Below, piece by piece: positions 53,196-62,108 of a stretch of DNA of 64,000 nt. Below the pieces are notes generated by a model. It was not told the origin of the DNA and did no database searches. It worked only from the letters and a program-made list of their open reading frames with translations. Source of the stretch: Xylanimonas cellulosilytica DSM 15894 (lineage in GTDB: Bacteria; Actinomycetota; Actinomycetes; Actinomycetales; Cellulomonadaceae); assembly GCF_000024965.1 (NCBI RefSeq), contig NC_013530.1, positions 434,001 through 498,000 on the forward strand, in the 5' to 3' direction. How positions within the stretch are numbered: position 1 is the first letter of the stretch; every line of letters starts with the position of its first letter. A program made the position numbers and the translations under genes.

Positions 53196-54097
53196 CGAAT
53201 GTGATCGAGCTCCAGTCCGTCACCCGCGCGTTCGGTGGTCCGAGAGCGCTGGACGACGTGACGCTGACGGTGCCCGCCGGGTCCATCGTGGGACTGCTCG
53301 GACGAAACGGTGCCGGGAAGACCACGCTGATGTCGCTGATCGCGGGTCAGGACCGCCCGTCGTCCGGCCGTGTCGCGGTGTTCGGGCAGAACCCGTTCGA
53401 GAACGAGTCGGTGCTCTCGCGGGTCCGGTTCGTCCGAGACAACCAGCGGTACCCCGACGGGTACACGCTCCGCCACGTCCTCCGGATCGCGCCGACGTAC
53501 GCGCCGAACTGGGACGCGGACGTGGCCGCAGAGCTCGCGGACGCGATGCGCATCCCCGACAAGGTCCCGGTCAAGAGCTTCTCCCGTGGGCAGCTCTCGG
53601 CCGTCGCGATCCTGCTCAGCCTCGCCGCGCGCGCCCCGGTGACCCTCCTGGACGAGCCGTATCTCGGTCTCGACGTCACCGCCCGGGCCCGCTTTCACGA
53701 CGTGCTGATCCGCGACTACGTGGCGCACCCCCGCACCGTCGTTCTGTCCACCCACCTCATCGAGGAGTCCGAGGCTCTCTTCGACCGCGTGATCATCATG
53801 GACCGCGGACGCGTCCGCGCCGACCTGCCGAGCGAGCAGGTGCCGACCCACGCCTTCGTGCTCAGCGGACCCGGCGAGGCAGTCGATCGGCTCGCCACGG
53901 ACCGCACCGTCCTCAGCACCCACGCGGTACCGGGCCTCAAGTCGGTGACGGTCCACGGTGCCCCCGAGGTGGGCCTGGTCGCCGACGCCGCCAGCAGCGG
54001 CGTGCAGGTGTCGGCCGCGTCGCTCCAGGAGCTCGTGGCTGCGTTCGGGGCGGACTCGCGTGAACCCGTCACCCTCGCGAACGGACCGCGCTCATGA
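53192..54097 (+). CDS. ABC transporter ATP-binding protein (YtrB-like)
   Basis: The 301-residue ATPase has Walker A GRNGAGKT (about residues 36-43), Walker B VTLLDEPYLGLD and H-loop STH. Its signature is the atypical SFSRGQLSA rather than LSGGQ, seen also in YtrB-type ATPases. A C-terminal domain of about 80 residues follows. The GTG start overlaps the regulator stop by 4 bp; the stop overlaps the permease gene by 4 bp. Confidence 0.9.
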   Translation: MTNVIELQSVTRAFGGPRALDDVTLTVPAGSIVGLLGRNGAGKTTLMSLIAGQDRPSSGRVAVFGQNPFENESVLSRVRFVRDNQRYPDGYTLRHVLRIAPTYAPNWDADVAAELADAMRIPDKVPVKSFSRGQLSAVAILLSLAARAPVTLLDEPYLGLDVTARARFHDVLIRDYVAHPRTVVLSTHLIEESEALFDRVIIMDRGRVRADLPSEQVPTHAFVLSGPGEAVDRLATDRTVLSTHAVPGLKSVTVHGAPEVGLVADAASSGVQVSAASLQELVAAFGADSREPVTLANGPRS

Positions 54098-54804
54098 ACG
54101 CCGTCAGCTCTGCCGTCGCACTCCACCTCAACCAGCGGACCAAGACGTTCCTGGTCCCGCTGTGGATCGCCGCCATCGTGGGTGTCGTCTCGGTGCTCAT
54201 CGCCCTGATCTTCTGGCGTTCCGGCAGTCAGCCCGGATCGGCCGAGTGGGTCCAGGGCAGCCAGAGCAACCCGGGCGTCATCTACGCGCTCGGTGGCTTC
54301 CTGGTGTACTTCGGCGTCGCCTCCGTCGCCACCACGTACCCCTTCGCCCTCACGCTCGGCTCGACCCGGCGAGCGTTCGTGGCCGGCACGCTCGTCTGGC
54401 AGGCGATCGTCGCGGCCTACGTCGCCGTCGTGTTCCTGGTCCTGAGCGTCGTCGAGCTGGCCACGAACCACTGGTTCGTCGGCTTCTACGTCTTCGACAT
54501 CCATGCGCTCGGTGCGGGTGATCCGGGGCGGCTGCTGCCGACCGTGTTCCTCGGCGTCCTGAGCTTCCTCGCCGTCGGAGCCGTCTTCGCGGCTGCGTGG
54601 GTGCGGTTCGGGCCGCGCGGTCCCCAGCTTCTCGGTCTCGGCGTCTTCGTCACGTTGGGGATCGGCCTCGCCGTCATCATCCCGGACATCGCCGGGATCG
54701 CCGCCGCGTTCGAGCTCTGGTGGCTCGCGATCGCCGCGGGAGCCGTGGTGGTGCTCGCCTCGCTCGGCACCTGGCTGCTCCTTCGATCTGCGGTCATCCG
54801 CTGA
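54094..54804 (+). CDS. ABC transporter membrane subunit
   Basis: The 236-residue protein has six hydrophobic helices (about residues 20-42, 65-85, 105-130, 150-172, 178-198, 205-228) and no soluble domain. It overlaps the YtrB-like ATPase gene by 4 bp and is its evident partner. The substrate is unknown. No terminator is clear before the TetR gene 101 bp downstream. Confidence 0.85.
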   Translation: MNAVSSAVALHLNQRTKTFLVPLWIAAIVGVVSVLIALIFWRSGSQPGSAEWVQGSQSNPGVIYALGGFLVYFGVASVATTYPFALTLGSTRRAFVAGTLVWQAIVAAYVAVVFLVLSVVELATNHWFVGFYVFDIHALGAGDPGRLLPTVFLGVLSFLAVGAVFAAAWVRFGPRGPQLLGLGVFVTLGIGLAVIIPDIAGIAAAFELWWLAIAAGAVVVLASLGTWLLLRSAVIR

Positions 54805-54905
54805 GGCCCTCGACCTCCGACATTTCCCGCACTCCGAGCGCTCCAGATCCCGCACTCCCGCCCTCGCACGCCGCTGCGGGCAGGGGCGCGCGGTTGAATG
54901 GCCCC

Positions 54906-55580
54906 GTGGCAGACGAGTCGGGGACGCGGCGAGGGCGGCGGCCTGCCGGTCGGGAGACCCGCGGGGAGATCCTCGCGGCCGCGCGGGTGGTGTTCCTCGA
55001 GCAGGGGTACGACGCCACCTCGGTCCGCGCCGTCGCCCGCCGGGCGGGCGTCGATCCCGGCACGGTCCGGCACTGGTTCGGCGACAAGGCGCGGCTGTTC
55101 GCCGCGGCGCTCGGCATGTCCGACGTCGACCCCGGTGCCGTGGCGCGCGATGCGATCGAGGGTCCGCTCGACGGCATCGGGACCAGGCTCGTCCGGCACG
55201 TGCTGGAGACCTGGGACGCCGACGACGGCGGAGCCGGCATCCGCCTGGCGCTCCCGGTGGCGCTGGCGGACCCCGAGAAGCGGGCGCTGCTGCCGCAGTA
55301 CCTCGGCACCGAGATCCTGGGCCCGATCGCCGCCCGGCTCGACCCGGCCAGCGCCCGGCTGCGGGCCTCCCTGGCCGCCACGCAGATGGTCGGGGTCCTG
55401 CTCGCGCGGTACGTCATCGGCGTCGAGCCCATCGCCTCCCTGCCCGCCGCGCGGGTCGCCGAGCTCGTGGGGCCGACGCTGGAGCGGTATCTCGTCGGGT
55501 CGTTCGACCCAATGCCGACGTCGGGTGCCCCCCTTGCGTCGGAGCCGGCACCGGAGCACAATTCCCCGCATGGTGAATAA
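54906..55580 (+). CDS. TetR family transcriptional regulator
   Basis: The 224-residue protein has a TetR HTH (RGEILAAARVVFLEQGYDATSVRAVARRAGVDPGTVRHWFGDKARLFAAAL, about residues 18-68) and the helical TetR C-terminal domain with MVGVLLARYVIGVEPIASLP. The GTG at 54906 lies 6 nt after TTGAAT (54894-54899), so translation is probably leaderless. The gene overlaps the next ATPase gene by 11 bp, and it likely represses that ABC-2 exporter. Confidence 0.9.
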   Translation: MADESGTRRGRRPAGRETRGEILAAARVVFLEQGYDATSVRAVARRAGVDPGTVRHWFGDKARLFAAALGMSDVDPGAVARDAIEGPLDGIGTRLVRHVLETWDADDGGAGIRLALPVALADPEKRALLPQYLGTEILGPIAARLDPASARLRASLAATQMVGVLLARYVIGVEPIASLPAARVAELVGPTLERYLVGSFDPMPTSGAPLASEPAPEHNSPHGE

Positions 55581-56325
55581 CTCTGGAGGGCCCGCGATCC
55601 GCGCGCGCGGGCTGCGGGTGGTGCGCGGCGGGACCACCGTCCTCGACGGGCTCGACCTCGACGTACCCGCCGGGCAGGTGGTCGGGCTCCTCGGGCCGTC
55701 CGGGTCCGGGAAGACGACCCTCATGCGGTCCGTCGTCGGCGTCCAGGCCAACGTCACCGGCGATCTCACGGTGCTCGGCGAACCCGCCGGCACACCCGGC
55801 CTGCGCCGCCGCGTCGGCTACGTCACCCAGGCGGCTTCCGTCTACACCGACCTGTCCGTCACCGAGAACCTCGCCCACTTCGCGGCCCTCGCAGGGCTGC
55901 GCGGCGGGGCCGCCCGCAGCGCCGTCGCCCAGGCGGTCACCGCCGTCGACCTCGGTGGGCACGAGAAGCAGCAGGTGGTCTCGCTCAGCGGCGGCGAACG
56001 GTCCCGCGTCTCGCTCGCCGCGGCGCTCGTCGGCGACCCCGAGCTGCTCGTGCTCGACGAGCCCACCGTGGGCCTCGACCCCGTGCTGCGGCGCGACCTG
56101 TGGACGATGTTCCACCGGCTCGCCGAGCAGGGCCGCACCCTGCTCGTCTCCAGCCACGTCATGGACGAGGCCACCCGCTGCGACCGCCTGCTGCTCCTGC
56201 GTGACGGCGAGCTCGTCGCCGACACCACCCCCGACGCCCTGCTCGCACAGACCGGGGCGCCCGACGCCGAACGCGCCTTCCTCGCCCTGATCGACCGCAC
56301 CGACGCCACCGGGGGTGCCCGATGA
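55570..56325 (+). CDS. ABC-2 type exporter ATP-binding protein
   Basis: The 251-residue ATPase has Walker A GPSGSGKTT, signature LSGGERSRVSLAAAL, Walker B LLVLDEPTVGLDP and H-loop SSHVMDEA, as in drug and lipid exporters of the DrrA type. ATG at 55570 lies inside the end of the TetR gene; a GTG follows as the next codon. The stop overlaps the permease by 4 bp. Confidence 0.92.
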   Translation: MVNNSGGPAIRARGLRVVRGGTTVLDGLDLDVPAGQVVGLLGPSGSGKTTLMRSVVGVQANVTGDLTVLGEPAGTPGLRRRVGYVTQAASVYTDLSVTENLAHFAALAGLRGGAARSAVAQAVTAVDLGGHEKQQVVSLSGGERSRVSLAAALVGDPELLVLDEPTVGLDPVLRRDLWTMFHRLAEQGRTLLVSSHVMDEATRCDRLLLLRDGELVADTTPDALLAQTGAPDAERAFLALIDRTDATGGAR

Positions 56326-57044
56326 GCCTCACCCTCGCCACCGCCGGCCGGGTGCTCGGCCAGCTCCGCCACGACCGCCGCACCGTCGCGCTGATCATGG
56401 TGCTGCCGTGCCTCATCGTGGGCCTCGTCGCCTGGATGTTCGACGGCACCCCCGTGCTCGACCAGTTCGGTCCCGTCCTCGTCGGGTTCTTCCCGCTGTT
56501 CGTGATGTTCCTGGTCACGAGCGTCACCACCCAGCGCGAACGCGCGTCCGGCACGCTCGAACGGCTCATGACGACGCCGATCCGCAAGGGCGAGTTCGTC
56601 GCCGGGTACGCCCTCGCCTTCGGGGCGCTCGCGGCCGTGCAGGCCGTCGTCGTCGTCGGCTTCGCGCTGCTGGTGGGGATGGACGTCGCAGGGTCGCTGG
56701 GACTGGTCCTGCTCGTCGCGCTGCTCGACGCGGTGCTGGGCTGCACGCTGGGCCTGGCGGCGTCCGCGGCGGCGCGCACGGAGTTCCAGGCCGTGCAGAT
56801 GATGCCCGCGGTGATCATCCCGCAGCTCGTCACCGCCGGGATCCTCCTGCCCCGCGACCAGATGCCCGAGGTGCTCGAGTGGATCAGCCGGGTGCTTCCG
56901 CTGACGTACGCGGTCGAGTCGCTCCAGCAGCTCGCGGCCGGGGCGGGGTGGGCCGACGTGCGTGGCGCGATCGCCGTCGTCGTCGTGTGGATCGTGGGCG
57001 CGGGCGTCCTCGGGGTGCTCACGCTGCGGCGTCGGACGGAGTGA
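56322..57044 (+). CDS. ABC-2 type exporter permease
   Basis: The 240-residue protein has six TM helices and the ABC-2 signature region SVTTQRERASGTLERLMTTPIRKGEFVAGYALAF, followed by GILLPRDQMPEVLEWISRVLPLTYAVESL, typical of DrrB/YhhJ-like permeases. Forms an exporter with the overlapping ATPase gene; probably drug or lipid efflux. Confidence 0.92.
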   Translation: MSLTLATAGRVLGQLRHDRRTVALIMVLPCLIVGLVAWMFDGTPVLDQFGPVLVGFFPLFVMFLVTSVTTQRERASGTLERLMTTPIRKGEFVAGYALAFGALAAVQAVVVVGFALLVGMDVAGSLGLVLLVALLDAVLGCTLGLAASAAARTEFQAVQMMPAVIIPQLVTAGILLPRDQMPEVLEWISRVLPLTYAVESLQQLAAGAGWADVRGAIAVVVVWIVGAGVLGVLTLRRRTE

Positions 57045-57087
57045 CCAGGCGGGTCGCGAACGTCACCGGATCGTGACTCGGCAAGGG

Positions 57088-57118
57088 TTGACCCGGACCG
57101 CCATGTGAGCGCTAACAT
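57088..57118 (+). promoter_or_regulatory. ytfQ promoter with LacI (AraR-type) operator
   Basis: TTGACC (57088-57093) is a good -35. The operator ATGTGAGCGCTAACAT at 57103-57118 is identical to that before chvE and covers the -10 region (TAACAT, 57113-57118). It lies 63 bp before the ytfQ start. Confidence 0.85.
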
Positions 57119-57181
57119 CACGACAGCGGTCAGTGACGGCCGTCCCCGGCCACGCCGACGTGGTCGTCTCGAGGAGGAGAC

Positions 57182-58183
57182 ATGGCACGCAAGAATTTCC
57201 GCAGCACCGCCGTCGCGGCAGTCGCAGCCACCGCGCTGTTCGCCCTGGGTGCCTGCAGCTCCGGCAGCTCCGCGAACACGGGCGACGGGGCAGAGGGCAA
57301 CGGTGACGACCTCATCACCATCGGCTTCGCCCAGGTCGGCGCCGAGTCCGGCTGGCGCACCGCCAACACCAAGTCCATCCAGGACACCCTGACGACGGAG
57401 AACGGGTTCGACCTCAAGTTCTCCGACGCGCAGCAGAAGCAGGAGAACCAGATCCAGGCGATCCGCTCCTACATCGCCCAGAACGTCGACGTCATCGCGT
57501 TCTCGCCCGTGGTCGAGTCCGGCTGGGACGCCGTGCTGCAGGACGCCAAGGACGCCGGCATCCCGGTGATCCTCACCGACCGCGCGGTCGACTCCGAGGA
57601 CGACTCGCTGTACGTCTCGTTCATCGGGTCCGACTTCGTCGAGGAGGGCCACCGCGTCGGCGAGTGGGTCTCGGAGAACCTCGGCACCGAGTCGATCAAC
57701 GTCGTCGAGCTCCAGGGCACCACCGGCTCGGCCCCGGCGATCGACCGCAAGGAGGGCTTCGAGGACGCGATCGCGGGCAACTCCAACGTCACCGTCATCG
57801 ACTCCCAGACCGGCAACTTCACGCGCGCCGAGGGCAAGACCGTGATGGAGGGCTTCCTCCAGGCGCACGACGACATCGACGTGGTGTTCGCGCACAACGA
57901 CGACATGGGCCTCGGCGCCATCGAGGCCATCGAGGCCGCCGGCAAGAAGCCCGGCGTCGACATCAAGATCGTCACCATCGACGGCGTCAAGGACGGCATG
58001 ACGGCGCTGGCCGACGGCAAGTTCAACTACATCGTCGAGTGCAACCCGCTGCTCGGCCCGGACCTCGCGGAGATCGCCAAGAAGGTCGTCGCGGGCGAGT
58101 CGGTGGAGAAGCGCATCGTCACCCACGACGACGCGTTCGACCAGGAGGGCGCCAAGGCGGCGCTGCCCAACCGGCAGTACTGA
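57182..58183 (+). CDS. ytfQ: Furanose-type sugar ABC transporter substrate-binding lipoprotein
   Basis: The 333-residue lipoprotein has lipobox LGAC (Cys25) and a type I binding-protein fold close to YtfQ: IGFAQVGAESGWRTANTKSIQDTL, AFSPVVESGWDAVLQDAKDAGIPVILTDRAVDS, VFAHNDDMGLGAIEAIEAAGKKPG. YtfQ binds galactofuranose and also arabinose-type furanoses. GAGGAGGAG lies just before the ATG. It is separated from its ATPase gene by the 64-bp repeat array, an unusual operon insertion. Confidence 0.93.
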   Translation: MARKNFRSTAVAAVAATALFALGACSSGSSANTGDGAEGNGDDLITIGFAQVGAESGWRTANTKSIQDTLTTENGFDLKFSDAQQKQENQIQAIRSYIAQNVDVIAFSPVVESGWDAVLQDAKDAGIPVILTDRAVDSEDDSLYVSFIGSDFVEEGHRVGEWVSENLGTESINVVELQGTTGSAPAIDRKEGFEDAIAGNSNVTVIDSQTGNFTRAEGKTVMEGFLQAHDDIDVVFAHNDDMGLGAIEAIEAAGKKPGVDIKIVTIDGVKDGMTALADGKFNYIVECNPLLGPDLAEIAKKVVAGESVEKRIVTHDDAFDQEGAKAALPNRQY

Positions 58184-58192
58184 CGACGGCGA

Positions 58193-58471
58193 GTGGTTTC
58201 GACAGGCTCAACCACCGGTGGTTGAGCCTGTCGAAACCACCCCACCCGGTGGCCGAGCCCTGTCGAACCACCCACGTTCCGGTGGTTGAGCCTGTCGAAA
58301 CCACCCCAGCCGGTGGTCGAGCCCTGTCGAACCACCCACGTTCCGGTGGTTGAGCCTGTCGAAACCACCCCACCCGGTGGCCGAGCCCTGTCGAACCACC
58401 CACGTTCCGGTGGTTGAGCCTGTCGAAACCACCCCACCCGGTGGTCGAGCCCTGTCGAGACCACCTCACCG
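58193..58471. repeat. 64-bp tandem repeat array with 48-bp perfect palindrome
   Basis: Four 64-bp units begin at 58215, 58279, 58343 and 58407; each holds two related GAGCCTGTCGA or GAGCCCTGTCGA cores. The first 48 bp (58193-58240) are a perfect palindrome formed by one reverse and one forward copy. The array fills nearly all of the 298-bp gap between ytfQ and ytfR. The unit is the same REP-like family as at 3000-3122. It has no unique spacers and no transposase. Confidence 0.92.
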
Positions 58472-58481
58472 GAAGGTACCC

Positions 58482-60005
58482 ATGCACGACCCCGAGTCCG
58501 TCGTCGAGATGCGCGGCATCACCGTGGAGTTCCCCGGCGTCCGGGCGCTCGACGCCGTCGACCTCACCTTGCGCCGCGGCGAGGTGCACGCCCTGATGGG
58601 CGAGAACGGCGCCGGCAAGTCCACGCTCATCAAGGCCCTCACGGGCGTCTACACGCCGACGGCGGGCAGCGTCGTCGTCGACGGTGCCGCGGTCGCCTTC
58701 TCCGGACCGGGGGACGCGCAGGCCGCGGGCGTCAGCACCGTGTACCAGGAGGTCAACCTCTGCCCGAACCTCACGGTGGCGGAGAACATCATGCTGGGCC
58801 ACGAGCCCCGGCGGTTCGGCTCGATCGACGTGCGCGCGATGCGGCGCACGGCCGCCGAGCTGCTCGCCCGGCTCGACGTGCACGTCGACCCCGCGTCCTC
58901 GCTCGGGGCGCACTCGCTGGCCGTGCAGCAGCTCGTGGCGATCTGCCGCGCCCTCGTCGTCGACTGCAAGGTGCTGGTGCTCGACGAGCCGACGTCCAGC
59001 CTCGACGCCGGGGAGGTCGAGCGCCTGTTCGAGGTGATGCGGCGGCTGCGCGACGACGGCGTCGCGATCCTGTTCGTCTCCCACTTCCTGGAGCAGGTCT
59101 ACGAGATCAGCGACCGGATGACGGTCCTGCGCAACGGGCGGCTGGTGGGGGAGTACACCACCGCCGAGCTGCCGCGGCGCGACCTGGTGCACCACATGAT
59201 CGGCGCGTCCTTCGAGGAGCTCGAACGGCTCGGCGACGCACCGAAGCGCGCCGACGTCGTCCTCGCCCAGGACCCGCTGCTGCAGGCGGTCGCGCTGGGT
59301 CGCAAGGGGTCGATCCGCCCGTTCGACCTGGACGTCCATGCGGGCGAGGTGGTGGGCCTGGCCGGTCTGCTCGGCTCCGGTCGCACCGAGCTGGCTCGCC
59401 TGCTCACGGGCGTCGACCGCCCCGACACGGGGCAGGTCCTCGTCGACGGCCGGCCGGTACGCATGACCACGCCCCGGGCGTCGCTGCGCCGCAAGATCGC
59501 CTACTCCTCGGAGGACCGCAAGGCCGAAGGGCTGGTCGGCGACCTCACGGTGCGCGAGAACATCGTGCTGGCCCTCCAGGCCGACCGCGGCTGGCTGCGC
59601 CGTCTGCCCGACCGGACGGTCGACGAGATCGTGGACCGCTACATCAAGGCCCTCGACATCCGGCCCGCCAACCCGGCGGCCCTGGTGCGCAACCTGTCGG
59701 GCGGCAACCAGCAGAAGGTGCTGCTCGCCCGCTGGCTGGCCACCGCCCCGCGCCTGCTCGTGCTCGACGAGCCCACGCGCGGCATCGACGTCGGCGCCAA
59801 GGCGGAGATCCAGCGGCTCGTGGCCGAGCTGGCCGCCGACGGCATGGGGGTCGTCTTCGTCTCGGCCGAGCTCGAGGAGGTGCTGCGGCTGTCGCACCGC
59901 GTCGCCGTGCTCCGCGACCGGGTCAAGGTCGGCGAGCTGGTCAACTCCGACGACGTCCGTCTCGGCGACGTCGTCGACCTCATCGCGAGCGGAGAGGCAC
60001 CGTGA
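58482..60005 (+). CDS. ytfR: Furanose sugar ABC transporter ATP-binding protein
   Basis: The 507-residue tandem ABC ATPase has domain 1 Walker [10 protein letters not shown] and Walker B VLVLDEPTSSLD, and domain 2 with degenerate Walker A GLLGSGRTE, signature LSGGNQQKV and Walker [14 protein letters not shown]. Domain 1 lacks a clear LSGGQ signature (HSLAVQQLVAICRAL), as in several YtfR/RbsA proteins. ATG at 58482 with GGAAGG 5 nt upstream, right after the repeat array. Works with YtfT and YjfF. Confidence 0.94.
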   Translation: MHDPESVVEMRGITVEFPGVRALDAVDLTLRRGEVHALMGENGAGKSTLIKALTGVYTPTAGSVVVDGAAVAFSGPGDAQAAGVSTVYQEVNLCPNLTVAENIMLGHEPRRFGSIDVRAMRRTAAELLARLDVHVDPASSLGAHSLAVQQLVAICRALVVDCKVLVLDEPTSSLDAGEVERLFEVMRRLRDDGVAILFVSHFLEQVYEISDRMTVLRNGRLVGEYTTAELPRRDLVHHMIGASFEELERLGDAPKRADVVLAQDPLLQAVALGRKGSIRPFDLDVHAGEVVGLAGLLGSGRTELARLLTGVDRPDTGQVLVDGRPVRMTTPRASLRRKIAYSSEDRKAEGLVGDLTVRENIVLALQADRGWLRRLPDRTVDEIVDRYIKALDIRPANPAALVRNLSGGNQQKVLLARWLATAPRLLVLDEPTRGIDVGAKAEIQRLVAELAADGMGVVFVSAELEEVLRLSHRVAVLRDRVKVGELVNSDDVRLGDVVDLIASGEAP

Positions 60006-61033
60006 AGGATCTCGTGAGGCACCGGCTGTTCTGGCCGGTCGTCGCCCTGGTCGCCCTGCTGGCGGCCAACACCGTCAAGAAGCCGTCCTTCCTGGCGCTC
60101 GAGGTGATCGACGGGCACCTGTTCGGGGCCACGATCAACCTGCTGCGGCAGGGCGCCCCGCTGCTGCTGGTCGCCCTGGGCATGACGCTCGTCATCGCGA
60201 CCCGCGGCATCGACCTGTCCGTGGGCGCCGTCGTCGCGATCGCGGCCGCCGTCGGCCTCACCACCGTGGCCGGCTCGGCCGACCCGGGCTCGCTGGGTGC
60301 GGTGCTCGTCGCCTTCGCGACGGCGCTCGGGGTGTGCGTGCTGGCCGGGCTGTGGAACGGGTTCCTCGTCTCGGTGCTGGGCATCCAGCCGATCATCGCC
60401 ACGCTCGTGCTCATGACCGCCGGCCGCGGCATCGCCATGCTCATCACCGACGGGCAGATCACCACCGTGACCAGCGGCCCGTTCAAGGCGATCGGCTCCG
60501 GGTTCTGGCTGGGCCTGCCGATCCCGGTGCTGCTGGCCGCGGCGGTCATGGTCGCGGTGGCGCTGCTGACGCGCCGCACCGCGCTCGGCATGCTCGTCGA
60601 GTCGGTGGGCGTCAACCCCGAGGCGAGCCGCATCGCGGGCGTCGGCTCGCGCACCATCGTGTGGACCGTGTACGTGGTGTGCGCGCTGTTCTCCGGTCTG
60701 GCGGGCCTGATGATCGCCGCGAACACCATGGCCGCCGACGCCAACAACGCCGGCCTGTTCATCGAGCTCGACGCGATCCTCGCCGTCGTCATCGGCGGTA
60801 CCTCGCTGGCCGGGGGCAAGTTCTCCCTGTCGGGCACGCTCGTGGGCGTCCTGGTGATCCAGACGCTGACCCTCAGCGTGACCATGCTCGGCATCGCGAC
60901 GTCGGTGACGCCCCTGTTCAAGGCCGCGGTGGTGATCGCGGTGTGCCTGGCCCAGTCGCCGGCCGTGCGTGAGCGCTTCGCGGCCCGACGACGACGCAGG
61001 GTCGCTCCGGCCGCTGCCGTGGAGGTGGCCTGA
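60002..61033 (+). CDS. ytfT: Furanose sugar ABC transporter permease
   Basis: The 343-residue RbsC-family permease has about nine TM helices and the signature MTLVIATRGIDLSVGAVVAIAAAV. The GTG start overlaps the ytfR stop by 4 bp. It forms a heterodimer with YjfF, encoded next. Confidence 0.93.
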   Translation: MKDLVRHRLFWPVVALVALLAANTVKKPSFLALEVIDGHLFGATINLLRQGAPLLLVALGMTLVIATRGIDLSVGAVVAIAAAVGLTTVAGSADPGSLGAVLVAFATALGVCVLAGLWNGFLVSVLGIQPIIATLVLMTAGRGIAMLITDGQITTVTSGPFKAIGSGFWLGLPIPVLLAAAVMVAVALLTRRTALGMLVESVGVNPEASRIAGVGSRTIVWTVYVVCALFSGLAGLMIAANTMAADANNAGLFIELDAILAVVIGGTSLAGGKFSLSGTLVGVLVIQTLTLSVTMLGIATSVTPLFKAAVVIAVCLAQSPAVRERFAARRRRRVAPAAAVEVA

Positions 61034-62022
61034 TGACCACGCTGGCCGGGACCCGTCCGCGGTCCTTCCACCTCGACCGCCGCTACCTGCCGGTGATCGG
61101 CACCCTCGTGGTGGTGCTGCTCATCTTCGCCGTCGGCGGCAGCCGGTACGACGGGTTCGTCACGGGGCGGGTCATCTCGAACCTGTTCCTCAACAACGCC
61201 CACCTGGTGGTGCTCGCCGTCGGGATGACGTTCGTGATCCTCACGGGCGGTATCGACCTGTCGGTGGGGGCCGTGGTGGCGCTCAGCGGGATCGTCGCGG
61301 CCGTGCTGTTCGAGGCGGGGCTGCCGGCGGTGGTCGTGATCCCGACCGTCGTGCTCGTGGGGTCGGTCATCGGCCTGCTGATCGGGGTGATGGTGCACGT
61401 GTTCGGCGTGCAGCCGTTCGTGGCGTCCCTGGCCGCGATGTTCCTCGCGCGCGGCCTGTGCTACGTGCTGGCCCCGCAGTCGGTGCCCATCCGCGACGAG
61501 ACGTTCGTGGCGCTGTCTGACTGGAGCCTCCGGAGCGACTCGGGCTGGCGCGTGACCTCGGCGGTGCTCATCGCGCTGGCGACCCTCGCCGTCGCCGTGT
61601 GGGTGCTGCACCGCACCCGGTTCGGCCGCACGGTGTACGCGATCGGCGGCGGCGAGCAGTCCGCGCTGCTCATGGGCCTGCCCGTGGGCCGCACCAAGGT
61701 GCTCGTCTACGTCGTCTCGGGCACGTGCGCCGGTATCGGCGGCCTGCTGTTCGCGATGTACTCGCGGTCGGGCTACTCGCTGACCGGCGTCGGCATGGAG
61801 CTCGACGCGATCGCCGCCGTCGTCATCGGCGGCACGCTCCTCACGGGCGGGACGGGGTTCGTGCTCGGCTCGCTGCTGGGCGTGCTCGTGCTGGGGCTCA
61901 TCCAGTCGATCATCACGTTCGAGGGGACGCTCTCGTCGTGGTGGACCCGCATCGTCATCGGCGCCCTGGTGCTCGTGTTCGTGGTGCTGCAGCGGGTCCT
62001 GGTCGGTCGACGGGTCACCTGA
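61033..62022 (+). CDS. yjfF: Furanose sugar ABC transporter permease
   Basis: The 329-residue RbsC-family permease has about nine TM helices, the signature MTFVILTGGIDLSVGAVVALSG, and ALLMGLPVGRTKVLVYVVSGTCAG in the region contacting the ATPase. The ATG overlaps the ytfT stop by one base (TGATG). A long imperfect hairpin after the stop ends the operon. Confidence 0.93.
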   Translation: MTTLAGTRPRSFHLDRRYLPVIGTLVVVLLIFAVGGSRYDGFVTGRVISNLFLNNAHLVVLAVGMTFVILTGGIDLSVGAVVALSGIVAAVLFEAGLPAVVVIPTVVLVGSVIGLLIGVMVHVFGVQPFVASLAAMFLARGLCYVLAPQSVPIRDETFVALSDWSLRSDSGWRVTSAVLIALATLAVAVWVLHRTRFGRTVYAIGGGEQSALLMGLPVGRTKVLVYVVSGTCAGIGGLLFAMYSRSGYSLTGVGMELDAIAAVVIGGTLLTGGTGFVLGSLLGVLVLGLIQSIITFEGTLSSWWTRIVIGALVLVFVVLQRVLVGRRVT

Positions 62023-62050
62023 CCGGCTGCCGCGCAGGCCACGAGAGGGA

Positions 62051-62108
62051 CGAGCGTCCCGGTATGTCTCGCTATCGGGGGTAGTAGCGGGACAGACCGG
62101 GACGTTCG
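62051..62108 (+). terminator. Terminator hairpin of the ytfQRT-yjfF operon
   Basis: Arms of 24 bp (62051-62074 and 62085-62108) pair at all but one position when G-T wobbles are allowed, with a 10-nt loop. It lies 28 bp after the yjfF stop. Confidence 0.8.

Noticed and set aside
58215-58471. CRISPR array
   Set aside because: The 64-bp units are tandem copies without unique spacers, and no cas gene is present.
58193-58471. Coding sequence through the repeat array
   Set aside because: All frames are open only because the unit lacks stops; the peptides are repetitive (VSTGSTT-like) and have no family. The ytfR start at 58482 has its own ribosome site.
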